From NCBI GenBank assembly GCA_002825465.1, contig PJER01000051.1, forward strand, positions 1 through 15,410: DNA of 15,410 nt, written 5' to 3'. Made by a program: the position numbers and the translations under genes. The notes beneath the pieces are model-generated. The model did not search any database, was not told where the DNA came from, and was given only the letters and a program-made list of their open reading frames with translations. How positions within the stretch are numbered: the first letter of the stretch is position 1; the number at the start of each line of letters is the position of its first letter. The DNA comes from Candidatus Thorarchaeota archaeon MP8T_1. GTDB taxonomy: Archaea; Asgardarchaeota; Thorarchaeia; Thorarchaeales; Thorarchaeaceae. Of the stretch, positions 13,382 through 15,410 are shown piece by piece.

Positions 13382-14173
13382 TTACAGCTCGGTCCTATCA
13401 AACATAGAGATTGCAATGGCTATGAACACGACAATCTGAACACAAGCAGATAGGAGTATTAACTCAATGCCTTGAACAGAAGTCCCAATCACAAACCCGA
13501 TACCTATCACTGGAAGGGCATATGGGATTATGAGTAAGACTAGGGGGAAGTATTGTGCAATGATCTGTGCTCCAAGTCCCAAACCTACTGCTGCTGCAAG
13601 TACCTTACCTCTGCTTGTTGTAAAGGTACCAATCATTATGGTTAGGCTGATGAAATAGACCACAACGACACCTGAAAGTCCTAGAGTCATGATATATCCA
13701 GGTATATTCAGAGCAAGACCAAATGCACTAAAGACGACATAGCCTATGACACCGTTAATGACCACAGAGACAGCGATGATTGCTAGAATACTAGCGGCCA
13801 GCTTTGAGAGAATATATGCCTTCTTTGACACAGGTTTTGACAGAATCCATGCAGCAATGCCAGATACTTTCTCATCTATGATTGTGCCTTGCAACAATAT
13901 TGGGATGAAGATTGACATGAACATGGCTAGCATACCATAGAAAATAGCCAATGAGATGGATAACATTGCTTCCGCTCCTTCAACTATGCCACTGATGCCA
14001 TTGGACATACTTAGAACAAGAGCAACCATTCCATTTGTAAAGAGAGCCCAGACCACTAGTTGCTGTATCCAGTACATCCTACTGCGTTCGTGAAATAGCT
14101 CACGGTTAATCAGATTCTTCATCCCTGCGTGCCAGGGTTCGGTATTAGTTCGTCGCATAATTTCAGTTGTCAC
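13382..14173 (-). CDS. ABC-2 type transporter permease
   Basis: An integral membrane protein of ABC-2 exporter permease type (264 residues from the chosen start). A cytoplasmic N-terminus with MKNLINRELFHERSRMYWIQ leads into about six membrane segments. Between the second and third lies an amphipathic loop with GIAAWILSKPVSKKAYILSKL, the coupling-helix region typical of the family (compare LLSRPVSRxxxxLGK). The start is assigned to GTG at 14173, 9 bases after a perfect GGAGG and overlapping the ATPase gene by 11 bases. A longer frame opens at TTG 14191 but has no ribosome-binding site. With the ATPase it should form an exporter dimer; the substrate is unknown. Confidence 0.82.
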   Translation of the reverse strand: MTTEIMRRTNTEPWHAGMKNLINRELFHERSRMYWIQQLVVWALFTNGMVALVLSMSNGISGIVEGAEAMLSISLAIFYGMLAMFMSIFIPILLQGTIIDEKVSGIAAWILSKPVSKKAYILSKLAASILAIIAVSVVINGVIGYVVFSAFGLALNIPGYIMTLGLSGVVVVYFISLTIMIGTFTTSRGKVLAAAVGLGLGAQIIAQYFPLVLLIIPYALPVIGIGFVIGTSVQGIELILLSACVQIVVFIAIAISMFDRTEL

Positions 14174-15152
14174 TTCTATCATCCTCCACAAGTTTCATGA
14201 AAATTTCTTCCAACTCATACTTCTTCATGCCAAATTCACAGATAGAGAGAGACCGATCTCTGAGAATGAGTCTCAACAGTTCCTCTTCTGCCATGGCTTC
14301 GTCCCTGACTGAGACTAGCCACTTTGTCCTTCCATTCTTTTCTAAAGTCTGTACAGAGTCAACCCAGGACTGCTTAGTGACTAGCTCTTTCGCTCTCTCT
14401 GGGTCACCCTTGAGAGTCACTGTATAGACAGTGCCTTCAGTACCCGCAAGAAGCTCACTCAGAGATGCGCTTGCTACGAGATACCCTCGATTCAGAATTG
14501 CAACACGATCGCTGACCCTCTGTGCATCATCAAGGATATGCGTTGAATAGAAAATAGTAGTTCGGTTACTAAGAGCTTGCATCAGATCAAGGACATCCTC
14601 TCGACCTTGAGGATCTAGTCCTGCTGCAGGTTCATCAAGAATGAGCAGGTCAGGATCGTTGATTAGAGCCTGAGCAATCCCAAGACGCTGTCGTTCTCCA
14701 CCTGAGAATCCCTTTGTCTTTCGGTCAGCATGTCTATCTAGCTCGACCAGATGAAGTAGTTCGCTTATCTTATTCTCTAATTGCCCACCTCCATTCTGAT
14801 AGAAGAATCCAGCTGCAAATCGGAGGATTTGCCGAGGTGTCATGTTTTGAGAATACTGTTGATTCTGAGCCATGTAACCTACTCGAAAACGAATTCTCCT
14901 ATTCTCCGAGATGAGATCATGACCTAGAATGGTTCCACCGCCTGATGTGGGATTAGCCAGACCTAAGAGTAACTTGATTGTGGTGGTCTTCCCAGCACCA
15001 TTTGGACCCAGGAATGCGAAGACTGAGTTCTTCGGTACCTGAAGATTAAGTCCTTTAACTGCATAGAAGTCGCCAAAGGCTTTACTAAGCCCATGGAGCT
15101 CAATTGCAGTTCGACTTTCACTTTCCCTAATTTTTTCTTGTGATTCCATCAT
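14163..15152 (-). CDS. ABC transporter ATP-binding protein, ABC-2 exporter type
   Basis: A 329-residue ATPase driving the neighbouring permease. All nucleotide-binding motifs are intact: Walker A GPNGAGKTT (49-57), Q-loop GYMAQNQ (Gln96 region), signature FSGGERQRLGIAQAL (149-163), Walker B LLILDEP (169-175), D-loop AGLDP and switch His205 in STHILDD. The C-terminal extension (about 230-329) is the regulatory tail common in CcmA/NatA-like exporter ATPases. The start is ATG 15152, followed directly by a second ATG; GTGA lies about 6 bases upstream. The last codons overlap the permease start, so the two are translationally coupled. Substrate could be a drug, lipid, peptide or ion and cannot be deduced. 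Confidence 0.9.
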   Translation of the reverse strand: MMESQEKIRESESRTAIELHGLSKAFGDFYAVKGLNLQVPKNSVFAFLGPNGAGKTTTIKLLLGLANPTSGGGTILGHDLISENRRIRFRVGYMAQNQQYSQNMTPRQILRFAAGFFYQNGGGQLENKISELLHLVELDRHADRKTKGFSGGERQRLGIAQALINDPDLLILDEPAAGLDPQGREDVLDLMQALSNRTTIFYSTHILDDAQRVSDRVAILNRGYLVASASLSELLAGTEGTVYTVTLKGDPERAKELVTKQSWVDSVQTLEKNGRTKWLVSVRDEAMAEEELLRLILRDRSLSICEFGMKKYELEEIFMKLVEDDRSDN

Positions 15153-15249
15153 TTTGATTCACAAGTATAACAGATACAAAACAGGATATCTAGCTGCGTC
15201 AGGGATGAGGCTGATAGGAGTACACAAAAAGTCTGAAAGAGCGTCATTT

Positions 15250-15269
15250 TGTAAAGTAAGAACTTTACA
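15250..15269. repeat. Inverted repeat, candidate operator upstream of ABC operon
   Basis: TGTAAAG and CTTTACA are exact inverted copies around TAAGAA. The element lies about 100 bases upstream of the ATPase start and 18-37 bases after the stop of the possible right-edge ORF. No T-tract follows on the minus strand, so an operator is more likely than a terminator. It may still be chance. Confidence 0.35.
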
Positions 15270-15286
15270 GAGTGACCGGAACCTGT

Positions 15287-15409
15287 CTAAACCCCCGCCT
15301 TCTGAACAGCCTCCTCGAGAAGGAGTCTCCTGAGTCCCTTGAAATTATATGACGGTCGATATGTGAATGCATCAGAGTATATTATACCAGGGAGGCTTTT
15401 CATATTGGT
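15287..15409 (-). CDS. Possible 3' end of an unidentified gene at the window edge
   Basis: A minus-strand frame is open from the right edge for 40 residues to a TAG at 15287. It contains IIYSDAFTYRPSYNFKGLRR and ends LLLEEAVQKAGV, which reads like an ordinary helical C-terminus. An internal ATG at 15403 would give only 38 residues, so a larger gene extending beyond the window is more plausible. The length is too short for a family call and chance openness cannot be excluded. Confidence 0.35.
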   Translation of the reverse strand, partial: TNMKSLPGIIYSDAFTYRPSYNFKGLRRLLLEEAVQKAGV

Positions 15410-15410
15410 T

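Overview
The window looks like a piece of an archaeal chromosome, A+T-rich and densely coded. Several starts have TATA-like elements (TTTATTTAAA, CTTATAAG, CTTATATA, GGTATATAAT) about 40-60 bases upstream. Many have GGTGA, GGAGG or GTGAT type ribosome-binding sites. TTG and GTG starts are common, and there is a membrane-tethered winged-helix regulator of a kind frequent in archaea. An Asgard-type lineage such as Thorarchaeota would fit, but that is an impression and not a demonstrated assignment. No rRNA, tRNA, CRISPR array or transposon was seen.

Layout. Positions 1-949 (minus) hold a winged-helix membrane regulator followed by two small membrane proteins, the last cut by the window edge. 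Positions 1202-2958 (minus) hold a small membrane protein, an unrecognised 233-aa protein, a YwbE-type (DUF2196) protein and an unrecognised 83-aa protein. After a 305-base stretch with only a start-less open frame, 3264-4888 encodes a translationally coupled pair: a 6-TM membrane protein and an exported, membrane-anchored Ntn hydrolase of the choloylglycine-hydrolase type. Positions 5037-7614 form a flavin-redox neighbourhood: an unknown CxxC protein, a nitroreductase, a possible mini-ORF, a ferredoxin-NADP-reductase-like protein and, divergently, a flavodoxin.

Positions 7723-12753 form the most coherent block. It has a CBS-pair protein and a GH130 mannoside-phosphorylase-like enzyme on plus. 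On minus, converging on GH130, are a GT4 glycosyltransferase, a putative (alpha/alpha)6-barrel glycosidase-like protein and a phosphohexomutase of the GlmM/PMM/PGM family. This gene set suggests synthesis and phosphorolytic turnover of a mannan-like glycan, with the mutase joining it to central sugar phosphates.

Positions 12951-15152 (minus) are a compact ABC exporter operon (ATPase, permease, unknown 137-aa protein) ending in a hairpin plus T-tract. The right edge may hold the 3' end of another minus-strand gene. Several short perfect inverted repeats lie in intergenic regions and are reported as candidate operators. Repeats of that length are expected a few times per window by chance.
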